Source of the DNA: Amnibacterium sp. CER49
GTDB taxonomy: Bacteria > Actinomycetota > Actinomycetes > Actinomycetales > Microbacteriaceae
Direction of reading: 5' to 3'
Assembly: GCF_029846255.1 (NCBI RefSeq)
Contig: NZ_JARVWQ010000002.1
Coordinates: 372,001-436,000, forward strand
DNA: 64,000 bases
Positions within the stretch are counted from its first letter, which is position 1; every line of letters starts with the position of its first letter. Position numbers and translations under genes: made by a program. This document shows, piece after piece, positions 1 through 8,809 of the stretch. The notes below the pieces were generated by a model. That model saw nothing but the letters and a program-made list of their open reading frames with translations, did not search any database and was not told the DNA's origin.

Positions 1-1631
1 TCGGCGCCGCCCGGCGGGCCGAGGGTCTCGCCGCGAGACTCAGCGAGGCGGAGCGCGCCGAGGCCGCGGCGGCCGCCGAGAGCACCCGGGCGACGCGGTC
101 GGTCGAGCACCTCCTCGCGAGGCGCGTGCAGGGGCAGGCGTTCGAGCTCGCCGCTGCCCTCGTGCCCGAGCAGCCCTGCCCGGTGTGCGGATCCGCCGAG
201 CATCCAGCCCCTGCGACGACCGGCGTCCCGCCGGTGCTGCCGGCCGATGTCGAGCAGGCCCGGCACGCCGCGACACGGGCGGCTCGCGCGCTCGAGCAGG
301 CGGGTGAGCTCGTGCGGGGGGCCGAGCGCGAGCTCGCCGCGGCCCGGTCGGCCTCCAACGGCGGCGCGGTCGCCGACCTCGCGGATGTCCTCGCCGCGGC
401 GAACGCCCGGCTCGAGGCCGCCGGTGCCGCCGCCGCCGAGCGCGACCGCCTCGACGCCCAGGTGCTCGGCCTCGAGACCGAGGCCGAGCGCGGCCGCGAC
501 GACCTCGATGCGGCCCGAGCGACGCTCGCCCGGGCCGAGGCCGAGTGCGCCGCCGCTCGGGCCGAGGTCGCCGCCGACGCTGCTGCGATCGACGACGCGC
601 GCGGCGAGGCCGCGTCGGTCGCCGACCGGGTCGTCCTCGTCCGCGACGCGCTCGCCCGCCTGCGCCGGCTCGAGACCGCCGAGCGCGCGCTCGTCTCGAC
701 GCGGGGCGCGGCCGAGCGCGCCACCGCCGAGCGCGCCGCACGCCTCGCCGCGGCCGGCTTCCCCGATGCCGGCTCGGCGCGGGAGGCCGCGCTCGACGAC
801 GGCGCCAAGGCGCTCGCCGGCGCCCGCATCCGCGCGGCGGACGACGAGCGCGCCGCCGCGCAGGCCGTGCTCGCCGAGCCCGAGGTCGCCGCCGCGCCGG
901 ACGACGCGGTCGATCCCGAGCCGGCGCTGCTCGCCGGCGAACGGGCCCGCGCGGCGCTCGAGGCGGCCTCGGCGGAGTCGGGGCGGCTGCGCGGCATCGC
1001 CGACGACGTGGCCGCGACGGCGAGACGGGCGGTCGCCCTGCTCGCCCGCACCGAGGCGCAGCAGCAGCAGTACCGGGCGATCCGCGACCTCGCGGCGACG
1101 GTGCACGGCGACGAGCCGAACACGCGCCGCATGCGGCTCGAGACGTACGTGCTCGCGGCGCAGCTCGAGCAGATCCTCGCGGCCGCGAACCTGCGGCTGC
1201 AGCGCATGACCTCGGGCCGCTACAGCCTCGACCTCGACGACGAGCGGCAGCACCGCAACGTCGAGACCGGGCTCGGCATCGGGGTGCGCGACGCGCACAC
1301 CGGGCAGGTGCGGCAGGCCGTCTCGCTGTCGGGCGGCGAGATGTTCCTCGCCTCGCTCGCCCTCGCGCTCGGGCTCGCCGAGGTGGTGTCCGCCGAATCC
1401 GGCGGCGTCTCGCTCGACACGCTCTTCGTCGACGAGGGCTTCGGCTCGCTCGACGGCGAGACGCTCGACGTCGCGATGACGGCGCTCGACGACCTCCGGG
1501 CGGGCGGCCGCACCATCGGCCTCATCAGCCACGTCGAGTCGATGCAGGAGCGCATCCCCGCCAAGCTCGCGGTCGAGGTGCAGCCGGGCGGCGACAGCCG
1601 CATCGTGCAGGGCGCCCCGGTGGCGGTCTGA
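1..1631 (+). CDS. sbcC: Exonuclease subunit SbcC, C-terminal part (5' end outside window)
   Basis: ATPase subunit of the SbcCD nuclease, which cleaves hairpins and DNA ends in the cytoplasm. The frame is open from the window edge, so the start lies upstream. Visible parts are a zinc-hook CPVC near base 177 followed by GSAEHP, a long Ala/Arg/Glu-rich coiled coil, the ABC signature LSGGEMF near base 1330, and the Walker B region LFVDEGFGSLD near base 1425, with a D-loop and a switch His (SHVESM). This order of hook, second coiled-coil arm and C-terminal ATPase lobe is diagnostic of SbcC/Rad50 rather than SMC. The sbcD gene would be expected upstream. Confidence 0.93.
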   Translation, partial: GAARRAEGLAARLSEAERAEAAAAAESTRATRSVEHLLARRVQGQAFELAAALVPEQPCPVCGSAEHPAPATTGVPPVLPADVEQARHAATRAARALEQAGELVRGAERELAAARSASNGGAVADLADVLAAANARLEAAGAAAAERDRLDAQVLGLETEAERGRDDLDAARATLARAEAECAAARAEVAADAAAIDDARGEAASVADRVVLVRDALARLRRLETAERALVSTRGAAERATAERAARLAAAGFPDAGSAREAALDDGAKALAGARIRAADDERAAAQAVLAEPEVAAAPDDAVDPEPALLAGERARAALEAASAESGRLRGIADDVAATARRAVALLARTEAQQQQYRAIRDLAATVHGDEPNTRRMRLETYVLAAQLEQILAAANLRLQRMTSGRYSLDLDDERQHRNVETGLGIGVRDAHTGQVRQAVSLSGGEMFLASLALALGLAEVVSAESGGVSLDTLFVDEGFGSLDGETLDVAMTALDDLRAGGRTIGLISHVESMQERIPAKLAVEVQPGGDSRIVQGAPVAV

Positions 1632-1668
1632 CCCACCGCCTCCCGGGACGCGACTGCCGTCGGGACCG

Positions 1669-1944
1669 CTAGTGGTGCAGGGCCGGGATGATCAGGTAGA
1701 TGCCGAAGAGCACGACGAGCGCCGAGAGCACGAAGAACACGACGCCGCCCGCGGTGGCCGCGGCGGGGCGGGTCGGGCCCTCGACGTCGTCCATCTCCTC
1801 GTCGCGGGCCGCGCCGGCGGCCGCCGCGCCGACCGGCGGCGTGGCGAACAGTCGGATGGCGGTGGCGAAGAGCGCCACGACGACGCACGCGGCGACGATC
1901 GACGACACGAACACGACCACGAAGGCCAGCCAGTCGATGGTCAT
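1669..1944 (-). CDS. Small two-helix membrane protein paired with Pit transporter
   Basis: A 91-residue protein of unknown function. It has a hydrophobic segment at residues 5-33, an acidic linker (ARDEEMDDVEG) and a second membrane segment at about 66-87. The start ATG overlaps the stop of the upstream phosphate transporter gene in an ATGA, so the two are almost certainly co-translated. I infer an accessory or regulatory partner of the transporter, or a small membrane protein sharing its expression. No family is recognised. It could be missed by annotation because the frame is open far upstream inside the transporter gene. Confidence 0.7.
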   Translation of the reverse strand: MTIDWLAFVVVFVSSIVAACVVVALFATAIRLFATPPVGAAAAGAARDEEMDDVEGPTRPAAATAGGVVFFVLSALVVLFGIYLIIPALHH

Positions 1945-3119
1945 GCCGTCGCACCCCGCTTCTGCTTGGTCTTGCGCACCCGCACGACGGCGGCGCCCGC
2001 CGCGTTGACCTCGCGCTCGAGGCTGTTCGCGTCGACCCGGTTCGGCCGGGCCCGGAGGAACACCGCGACCATGAAGCCGACGCCGAGGACGGCGTCGATG
2101 ACGATGCCGGTCGGGCCGAGCTTCACGAGCAGCGCGGCGACGGCGCCGACGATCGCGGCGGCGGGCAGGGTGACGACCCAGCCCGCGACGATGCGGCGCA
2201 CCGTGCCCCACTGGACCTTCGAGCGTCGGCGGCCGATGCCGGAGCCGACCACGGATCCGGACGCGACGTGCGTCGTCGAGAGCGCGAAGCCGAGGTGGCT
2301 CGAGGCGAGGATGGTCGAGGCGGTGCTCACCTCGGCCGCGAAGCCCTGCGCGGGGCGCACCGCGGTGAGGCCGGTGCCGACCGTCTTGATGATGCGCCAG
2401 CCGCCGGTGTAGGTGCCGACCGCGATGGCGAGGGCGCAGGCCGCGATCACCCAGAGCTGCGGTGCCGTGCCGGGCTTCTGCAGGCCGGCCGTGATGAGCA
2501 CGAGCGTGATGACGCCCATGGTCTTCTGCGCGTCGTTCGTGCCGTGGGCGAGCGCGACGAGCGATGACGAGAAGAGCTGCCCGACGCGGAAGACGCCGCG
2601 CCCGTCGCGGCGCCCGTCGTTGCGGCGGGTGATCGCGTAGGCGATGCGGGTGGCGAGGATCGCGACGATGGCCGCGGTGAGCGGCGCGAGCACGGCCGGG
2701 ATGATGATCTTGCCGAGCAGCACGCCGTAGTCGATCGCGCCGAAGCCGGCGCCGACGAGCGAGGCGCCGATGAGGCCGCCGAAGAGCGCGTGGCTCGACG
2801 ACGAGGGCAGGCCGAAGTACCACGTCGTGATGTTCCACACGATCGCGCCGATGAGTCCCGCGAAGACGAGCTCCGGTCCGACCTGGACCGTCTGGCCCTC
2901 CTTGATGAGGCCGCCGGAGATGGTCTGGGCCACCGTGGTCGACAGGAACGCACCGATGAGGTTCAGCACCGCGGCGACGGCGACGGCGACGCGCGGCCGC
3001 ATGGCACCGGTCGCGATCGGCGTCGCCATGGCGTTCGCGGTGTCGTGGAAGCCGTTGGTGAAGTCGAAGACGAGCGCCAGCGCGATGACGAGCACGACCA
3101 GGGCGATGGCCGCGGTCAT
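1941..3119 (-). CDS. pit: Low-affinity inorganic phosphate transporter, Pit/PHO4 family
   Basis: A 392-residue cytoplasmic-membrane symporter taking up phosphate (family knowledge: metal-phosphate with H+). The two inverted PHO4 repeats are visible. The N-terminal one has GFHDTANAMATPI near residue 23, and the C-terminal one has AHGTNDAQKTMGVI in the middle of the protein. Multiple hydrophobic helices fill the rest, and the tail is basic (KTKQKRG). The ATG at 3119 gives the usual N-terminus, starting straight into a membrane helix. It is followed by a 4-nt-overlapping small membrane gene. No PhoU-like pit accessory gene is present here. Confidence 0.93.
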   Translation of the reverse strand: MTAAIALVVLVIALALVFDFTNGFHDTANAMATPIATGAMRPRVAVAVAAVLNLIGAFLSTTVAQTISGGLIKEGQTVQVGPELVFAGLIGAIVWNITTWYFGLPSSSSHALFGGLIGASLVGAGFGAIDYGVLLGKIIIPAVLAPLTAAIVAILATRIAYAITRRNDGRRDGRGVFRVGQLFSSSLVALAHGTNDAQKTMGVITLVLITAGLQKPGTAPQLWVIAACALAIAVGTYTGGWRIIKTVGTGLTAVRPAQGFAAEVSTASTILASSHLGFALSTTHVASGSVVGSGIGRRRSKVQWGTVRRIVAGWVVTLPAAAIVGAVAALLVKLGPTGIVIDAVLGVGFMVAVFLRARPNRVDANSLEREVNAAGAAVVRVRKTKQKRGATA

Positions 3120-3227
3120 GAGGGTCCGGCCCGGTGCAGGGGGTTCAGGAGCACCGCTGCATGGTATTGCCCGGCCGTCGGGGACGCCGTCAGGCCTGTG
3201 GACAGCGGCCGCCCCAGTAGAGGGGCG

Positions 3228-4355
3228 TCACACCGCGGTGGCCTCGGTCGTCTGCCGGGCGATCTCGAGCTCCTCGTTGGTCGGCACCACCAGCACGGCG
3301 ACCGGCGCCCCGTCGGGGGAGATGCGGCGGGCCTCCTTCGAGGACACCTCGTTGCGGTCCGGGTCGACCACGAGCCCGAGGTGCTCGAGGCCGGCGAGGG
3401 TGCGTCGGCGCAGCAGCGAGTTGTTCTCACCGACCCCGGCGGTGAAGACGAGCGCGTCGAGGCCGCCGAGGTGCGCGAGGTAGGCGCCGATGTAGCGCCG
3501 GATGCGGTGCCGGTACACGGCGAGCGCCGCCTCGGCCCGCTCGTCGCCCTCCGCGGCGGCCGCCTGCACGTCGCGCATGTCGCCGGAGCCGGTGAGGCCC
3601 TTCAGCCCGCTGTCGCGGTTCAGCATGGTCTCGAGCTCCTCGAACCCGAGGCCCGCCTGCCGGTGCAGGTGGAAGAGCGCGGCGGGGTCGAGGTCGCCGG
3701 AGCGGGTGCCCATGACGAGCCCCTCGAGGGGCGTCATGCCCATCGAGGTCTCGATCGAGCGGCCGCCTTCGACGGCGCAGGCGGAGGCGCCGTTGCCGAG
3801 GTGCAGCACGATGATCCTGGAGCGCTCGAGCGGGATCCGGAGGAACTCGGCCGCAGCCCGCGACACGAAGCGGTGCGAGGTGCCGTGGAAGCCGTAGCGC
3901 CGCACCCGGTACCGCTCGGCGAGGTCGGCGTCGATCGCGTAGGTGGCCGCGGCCGCCGGGATCGTGCGGTGGAACGCGGTGTCGAACACGGCGACGTGCG
4001 GCACGTCCGGCAGCACGGCGCGGGCGGCGCGGATGCCCTGCAGGTTCGCGGGGTTGTGCAGCGGCGCCAGCGCGGAGAGCTCCTCGATGGCCTGCTCGAC
4101 GCCGTCGTCGATGACGGCGGGGCCGTCGAAGCGGTCACCGCCGTGCACGACGCGGTGCCCGCAGGCATCGGGCCGTGGACCGCGCTCGATCCGGTCGAGC
4201 GCGGACCGCACGGCGGCCTCGTGGTCGGGGACGCCGCTGCCGGGCTCACCGATGCGCTCGATCGTGCCGGAGGTGTGCACCGCGCCGGTGCCGGGGTCGA
4301 CGAGCTGGTACTTGAGGCTCGACGAGCCGGCGTTCAGCACGAAGACCGCGGTCAT
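3228..4355 (-). CDS. ackA: Acetate kinase
   Basis: Converts acetyl phosphate plus ADP to acetate plus ATP, the last step of the Pta-AckA overflow and fermentation route in the cytoplasm. The 375 residues carry the family signatures: NAGSSSLKYQL at the N-terminus, VVHGGDRF, the phosphate-binding HLGNGASACAVEGG in the middle, and GVGENNSLLR near the end. It is slightly shorter than the usual 395-400 residues but complete. The ATG overlaps the pta stop by 4 nt (ATGA), giving a pta-ackA operon. Confidence 0.96.
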   Translation of the reverse strand: MTAVFVLNAGSSSLKYQLVDPGTGAVHTSGTIERIGEPGSGVPDHEAAVRSALDRIERGPRPDACGHRVVHGGDRFDGPAVIDDGVEQAIEELSALAPLHNPANLQGIRAARAVLPDVPHVAVFDTAFHRTIPAAAATYAIDADLAERYRVRRYGFHGTSHRFVSRAAAEFLRIPLERSRIIVLHLGNGASACAVEGGRSIETSMGMTPLEGLVMGTRSGDLDPAALFHLHRQAGLGFEELETMLNRDSGLKGLTGSGDMRDVQAAAAEGDERAEAALAVYRHRIRRYIGAYLAHLGGLDALVFTAGVGENNSLLRRRTLAGLEHLGLVVDPDRNEVSSKEARRISPDGAPVAVLVVPTNEELEIARQTTEATAV

Positions 4356-6472
4356 CGCAGCGCCTCCGCCCGCGCGGGCACCGGGTCCGGGGCGCCCTGC
4401 GCCTGGATCGCGGTGATCGCGATCGTGTTCACGATGTCGCGCACGAGCGCCCCTCTCGAGAGGTCGTTGATCGGTTTGTTGAGGCCCTGCAGGACGGGGC
4501 CGATCGCGAGCGCGTTCGACGAGCGCTGCACCGCCTTGTACGTGTTGTTGCCCGTGTTGAGATCGGGGAACACGAAGACCGTCGCCCGGCCGGCGACGGG
4601 GGAGCCCGGCATCTTCGTGCGCGCGACGTCGGGATCGGCGGCGGCGTCGTACTGGATCGGGCCCTCGACGAGCAGCTCGGGCGCCCGTTCGCGCACGAGC
4701 GCGGTCGCGGCGCGCACCTTCTCGACGTCGGCGCCGCTGCCCGACGTGCCCGTCGAGTACGAGAGCATCGCCACCCGCGGGTCGATGCCGAAGCGCTCGG
4801 CGGTCGCGGCGGCGGAGATGGCGACGTCGGCGAGCTGGTCGCTCGTCGGGTCGGGCAGCACGGCGCAGTCGCCGTAGACGAGCACCCGGTCGGCGAGCGC
4901 CATGAGGAACACGCTCGACACGACCGAGACGCCGGGCGCCGTGCGGATCAGCTCGAAGGCGGGCCGGATCGTGTGCGCGGTGGTGTGCCGCGCACCGGAC
5001 ACCATGCCGTCGGCGAGGCCCTCGTGCACGAGCAGGGTGCCGAAGTAGGACACGTCGGTGACGGTGTCGCGCGCCAGCTCGAGCGAGACGCCGCGGTGCG
5101 CGCGCTCCCGCGCGTACACCTCCGCGAACCGCTTGCGGAGCGGCTCGTCGAAGGGGTTCACGACGGCGGCGTGGCCGAGGTCGACGCCGAGGCCGATCGC
5201 GCGGGCGCGCACGGCGACCTCCTGGCCGAGGATCGTGAGGTCGGCGATGCCCCGCGAGAGCACGATGCCCGCGGCCTCGAGCACGCGGTCGTCGTCGCCC
5301 TCGGGCAGCACGATGCGCATCCGCCGCGACCGGGCCCGCGCGAGCAGCCCGTACTCGAACATGAGCGGCGTCACGACGTTCGGCACGTGCAGGTCGAGCG
5401 CTGCGAGCAGCCGGTCGACGTCGACGTGCTGCTCGAAGAGCGCGACGGCCTCGGCCGCCTTCTGCGGGCTCTCCGCGGCGAGCCGGCCCCGCGCCCCGGA
5501 CACCGCGGTCACGGTCTCGAACGTGCCGAGCCCGGTGCGGGCGAGCGGCAGGGTGAGCCCGAGGCCGTCGACGAGTCGCCGCACGTTCGGCGTGAGGTCG
5601 AGGCCGCCGGTGAGCAGGACGCCCGTGATCGACGGGAAGGTGGCGGAGGCGTGCGCGAGCAGCACCCCGACCAACGTGTCGGCGCGGTCGCCCGGCATGA
5701 CGACGAGGGCACCGGGCACGAGGCGGGGGAGCAGGTTCTCGAGCGTCATCGCCGCGACGACGATGCCGTTCACGTTGCGCTCGAGCAGCGCCGGATCGCC
5801 CGCGACGGCCTCGGCGCCGGCCGCGTCGAGCACCGTCGCGAGGGTCGGCGCGACGAGCTGCGGGCTCTCCGGCACCGTGGACACCGGGGTGCCCTCCGGC
5901 AGCAGCGCCGAGACGGCCGCCGCGACCTCCGCGAGGCGCTGCGGGTCGGCGCGGTTCACGACCACGCCGGCGAGCTCGGCGTGCTGGCCGCGGAACTCGC
6001 CGAGCGCGATCTCGGTCACCTGCGCGACCTCGCCCGGCGTCCGGGCCCGGGAACCGCCGGCGGCGCGGCCCGAGAGCACGAGCACGACCGCCGCGCCGAG
6101 GTTCGCGGCGACGCGGGCGTTGAAGCTGAGCTCCGTGGGCGTGCCGACGTCGGTGTAGTCGCTGCCGAGCACGAGCACCGCGTCGCACCCCTCGGCGACG
6201 GCCCGGAACCGCTCGACGATCGTGCCGAGCGCCGCCTCCGGGTCGTGGTGCACGGCCTCGTAGGTGGTGCCGACGGCCGCCGCCGCGGGCAGGTCCGCGG
6301 TCGTGTGCTCGAGCAGCAGGTCGAGCACGTAGTCGCCGTCCGCCGAGCGGCTGACGGGCCGGAAGACGCCGACGCGCCCGAGCCGCCGGGCGAGCGCCTC
6401 GAGCAGGCCGAGGGCGATCGCGGACTTGCCGGTGCTGCCCTCGGCCGAGGCGAGGTAGACGGTCGCGACCAT
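4352..6472 (-). CDS. pta: Phosphate acetyltransferase, long form
   Basis: Interconverts acetyl-CoA and acetyl phosphate. The 706 residues show the three-part long form. An N-terminal P-loop (ASAEGSTGKSAIALG, residues about 8-22) belongs to a BioD/CobQ-like domain, a central DRTGG-type domain follows, and the catalytic PTA_PTB domain takes up about the last 330 residues, with RIVLPEGDD and SYSTGTSGSGADVEKVR. The long form is usual in actinobacteria, and its N-terminal region is linked to allosteric control in other species. It lies 3 nt after the upstream MRJP-like gene and overlaps ackA, so all three are probably one transcript. Confidence 0.95.
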   Translation of the reverse strand: MVATVYLASAEGSTGKSAIALGLLEALARRLGRVGVFRPVSRSADGDYVLDLLLEHTTADLPAAAAVGTTYEAVHHDPEAALGTIVERFRAVAEGCDAVLVLGSDYTDVGTPTELSFNARVAANLGAAVVLVLSGRAAGGSRARTPGEVAQVTEIALGEFRGQHAELAGVVVNRADPQRLAEVAAAVSALLPEGTPVSTVPESPQLVAPTLATVLDAAGAEAVAGDPALLERNVNGIVVAAMTLENLLPRLVPGALVVMPGDRADTLVGVLLAHASATFPSITGVLLTGGLDLTPNVRRLVDGLGLTLPLARTGLGTFETVTAVSGARGRLAAESPQKAAEAVALFEQHVDVDRLLAALDLHVPNVVTPLMFEYGLLARARSRRMRIVLPEGDDDRVLEAAGIVLSRGIADLTILGQEVAVRARAIGLGVDLGHAAVVNPFDEPLRKRFAEVYARERAHRGVSLELARDTVTDVSYFGTLLVHEGLADGMVSGARHTTAHTIRPAFELIRTAPGVSVVSSVFLMALADRVLVYGDCAVLPDPTSDQLADVAISAAATAERFGIDPRVAMLSYSTGTSGSGADVEKVRAATALVRERAPELLVEGPIQYDAAADPDVARTKMPGSPVAGRATVFVFPDLNTGNNTYKAVQRSSNALAIGPVLQGLNKPINDLSRGALVRDIVNTIAITAIQAQGAPDPVPARAEALR

Positions 6473-6475
6473 CGG

Positions 6476-7615
6476 TCAGGCGAGCCGGACGGGACCGGCG
6501 TCGATCGGGAGCCGGAAGAGGCGGTACGGGCAGCGGCGGAGGTCGTCGCCGCCCTGGTACCGCGCCTGCCGGTGCAGCTGGTTGGCGGTGAAGTAGAGGT
6601 GCCCGTCGGCGGCGACCGACATCGTGTCCGGCCAGAGCATCCGCGGATCGTGCGCGATCGTCTCGATCGTGCCGTCGGGCAGCCGCCGCACGATCGCGTC
6701 GTGCTCCCAGTCCGTCGCGTAGATGCGCCCCGCGTCGTCGGACTCGAGCCCGTCGGCGCCCCCGCCCTTGTCGCCCTCGTCCCGCACGCGGTGAGCGACG
6801 TCGACCTCCTCGGCGTCGCGGTCGAGGAGCGCGGTCGTGGCGACGCTGTACCGGCGCCTGGACATGAGCGGGCAGTACCAGAGCCGCTCGCCGTCGGCCG
6901 AGATCGCGATGCCGTCGGAGCCCATCGAGATCGGCTTCGTGCCGCCGCCCGGATCCCGCTCGAGCAGCACGCGCCCCTCGGCGCGGGCGACGAGCTCGGG
7001 CGGGGCCGCGGCCTTGGTCGACGGGTGGTCGTGCAGCCGGCGCCACGAGTCGCCCGAGGCGAGATCGACGACGATGATGCCGTTCGGGCCCGACTCGGCC
7101 GAGTCGGTGATGAACGCGACGCCGGCCTTGCCCTTGCGCAGGTCGAAGCGGACGTCGTTCAGGTAGGTGGTCGGCAGCGCGACGTCCGGCGGGAAGGTGA
7201 TGATCTGCACCACCTCGTCGTCCCGGAGGTCGACGCAGACGAGCTTCGGGCCGCCCGGCTTCGTCTCCTGGAACAGGGGGCTGCCGGTGTCGAGGATCCA
7301 CAGCCGATCGGCCGGATCGACGACGACGCTCTGCACCGAGACGAGGGCGTGCTCGTCGTCGTCGCCCGCCGGGCTGTTCCAGCGCTCGTCGGGGTACGGC
7401 ACCACCTGCCCGTCGCGCAGCTCCGCGACCGTCGCCGGCACCTCGTCGCCCCACTTCGGGAAGTTCACGAAGATGCGGCCGGACGCCGAGACCGTGACCC
7501 CGGTCGGCATCGGGCCGTCCTCGAACTCGTGCACGACCTCGAGTCCCGGGATCGCCGTGTCGGTCGCTCCCCACTCGCCGGGAGCCGCGGCTCCGCCCCA
7601 GAACCCGTTCGTCAC
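6476..7615 (-). CDS. MRJP/yellow-family beta-propeller protein (SMP-30-like)
   Basis: A 379-residue protein of the major-royal-jelly/yellow family. It has propeller-like repeats such as PTGVTVSASGRIFVNFP, DRLWILDTG and GGADGLESDDAGRIYATDWE. Bacterial members are often labelled L-dopachrome tautomerase-related or lactonase-like, and the substrate is unknown. I chose the GTG at 7615 because AGGGAGG stands 4 nt upstream and the product then begins VTNGFWGG. The open frame continues 58 codons further but that part is low-complexity and Arg-rich. It has no signal peptide from this start, so it is probably cytosolic. It heads the operon with pta and ackA, an unexpected partnership. Confidence 0.8.
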   Translation of the reverse strand: MTNGFWGGAAAPGEWGATDTAIPGLEVVHEFEDGPMPTGVTVSASGRIFVNFPKWGDEVPATVAELRDGQVVPYPDERWNSPAGDDDEHALVSVQSVVVDPADRLWILDTGSPLFQETKPGGPKLVCVDLRDDEVVQIITFPPDVALPTTYLNDVRFDLRKGKAGVAFITDSAESGPNGIIVVDLASGDSWRRLHDHPSTKAAAPPELVARAEGRVLLERDPGGGTKPISMGSDGIAISADGERLWYCPLMSRRRYSVATTALLDRDAEEVDVAHRVRDEGDKGGGADGLESDDAGRIYATDWEHDAIVRRLPDGTIETIAHDPRMLWPDTMSVAADGHLYFTANQLHRQARYQGGDDLRRCPYRLFRLPIDAGPVRLA

Positions 7616-7809
7616 GACGCCTCCCTCGCGGCTGCCGGCGGGTCTCGACGCGGCCCGCGGAGCCGTTCGGCACCGTACGCCGGAGGCCCGTGGGAAGACC
7701 CCGAACGCTTCCTTCCGATCATTGAAGGGCTGCTTCCGCGGCGCCGCCCGTGGCCGCCCAGCCGCTAGCGTCGGCGTGCCCTGCAGCACGAGCGGAAGGA
7801 GGCACCGCG

Positions 7810-8718
7810 TTGAGCGACAGCCCGATGGCCGCCTCGCCGTACGAGGTGCTGGGCGTGCTCCCGACCGCGTCCGACGAGGACGTGCGGCGGGCCTACCGGC
7901 GGTTGCTGCGCGAGACGCATCCGGACACCGGCGGCGACGCGGCGCGCTTCATCGCCGTGCAGGTGGCGTGGGAGCGCATCGGCAGCCCGGACGCGCGTGC
8001 CCGCTACGACCGGGGCCGGATGCCCGACGACACCGCACCCACCTGGGCGCCGCAGCGGGGCGAGCGCGAGCGCTCGCGGCCGACGGCGCGGGCGTACGGG
8101 CACCCGGGCGGGTGGCGTCGCGAGCGCTACCTCGCGCTGCTGACCGAGTGGGTGGGTCGGGGGGCCGCGATCCCGGACCCCTACGACCCGGTGCTCGTGC
8201 GGCGCGCGCCGCGCGAGATCCGGCACCTGCTCGCCGACGCGCTCGCCGAGGAGGCGACGGCCCGCCGCCTCGCGCACCTCGGCATCGGCTACACGATCTG
8301 GCACGACGTCGCCGCGGGCGACTCGGAGGCGAAGATCGATCACCTCGTGCTCGGCCCCACCGGCCTCTTCGCGATCCAGTCGGAGGACTACGGGGGCCCG
8401 GTGCGGGTGCGCCGCGGCGAGCTCGCCGGCGACGTGCTCGCGGGCGAGCGGCCGATGCACGAGCTGGCCGTGCGGGCCAAGGCCGTGGCGCGCGCGGCGC
8501 GGGTGCGCTTCACCGGGCTGCTGCTCGTGCTGCCCGACGACGCGCTCGAGGACCCCGCGGTGTCGCTCGGCTCGGCTCGCGGCGCCGAGCTCGTGGTGCT
8601 GCAGGCCTCGACGCTGCTCACGGCGCTCCGTGACGGCCTGCCGGGCGGCCGCGCCGTCGGCGGCACCGAGATCTTCGAGGTGCGCACACGCCTGCAGGCG
8701 GCGGTCCGCTTCGCGTAG
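7810..8718 (+). CDS. J-domain protein with C-terminal NERD-like domain
   Basis: A 302-residue protein joining an N-terminal J domain (residues about 9-65, HPD at 37-39, YDRG end) to a nuclease-related NERD-like domain (AKIDHLVLGPTGLFAIQSEDYGG, about residues 177-200, followed by VRVRRGELAG). J domains stimulate DnaK. NERD domains are predicted nucleases, and their usual E-x-K step is here Q-S-E, so catalysis is doubtful. The TTG at 7810 is supported by GGAAGGAGG ending 7 nt upstream. A TAGCGT -10-like hexamer lies at 7766. Function is not known. It is soluble, with no membrane segment. Confidence 0.78.
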   Translation: MSDSPMAASPYEVLGVLPTASDEDVRRAYRRLLRETHPDTGGDAARFIAVQVAWERIGSPDARARYDRGRMPDDTAPTWAPQRGERERSRPTARAYGHPGGWRRERYLALLTEWVGRGAAIPDPYDPVLVRRAPREIRHLLADALAEEATARRLAHLGIGYTIWHDVAAGDSEAKIDHLVLGPTGLFAIQSEDYGGPVRVRRGELAGDVLAGERPMHELAVRAKAVARAARVRFTGLLLVLPDDALEDPAVSLGSARGAELVVLQASTLLTALRDGLPGGRAVGGTEIFEVRTRLQAAVRFA

Positions 8719-8727
8719 CGCCGCGCC

Positions 8728-8793
8728 TCGCGCGGTAGCTGTGGCGTCACGCGGTAGGCATGCACACCGCGCGGCGCCAGAACCACCGCGCGA
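8728..8793. repeat. 66-bp near-palindromic intergenic repeat, copy A
   Basis: Begins with TCGCGCGGT and ends with its complement ACCGCGCGA, centred exactly on GCATGC (8758-8763). An inner pair of ACGCGGT/ACCGCG arms flanks the centre. It lies 9 nt after the J-domain gene stop and 16 nt before the stop of the convergent SDR gene. The same 66-bp length, arms and centre recur at 23984 and 30050. It is probably a bidirectional terminator or REP-like element. Confidence 0.85.
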
Positions 8794-8809
8794 CCCTCGC
8801 GGGGGAGCG

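Noticed and set aside
3228-7673. Very long minus-strand open frame running through pta and the MRJP gene into ackA
   Set aside because: Only the ackA part (3228-4355) has protein-like composition. The rest is Arg/Pro-rich antisense-type reading caused by high G+C.
4973-7768. Long plus-strand open frame of over 900 codons opposite pta and the MRJP gene
   Set aside because: Composition is Arg/Val/Gly/His repeats with no motif; the opposite strand carries clear pta and MRJP motifs.
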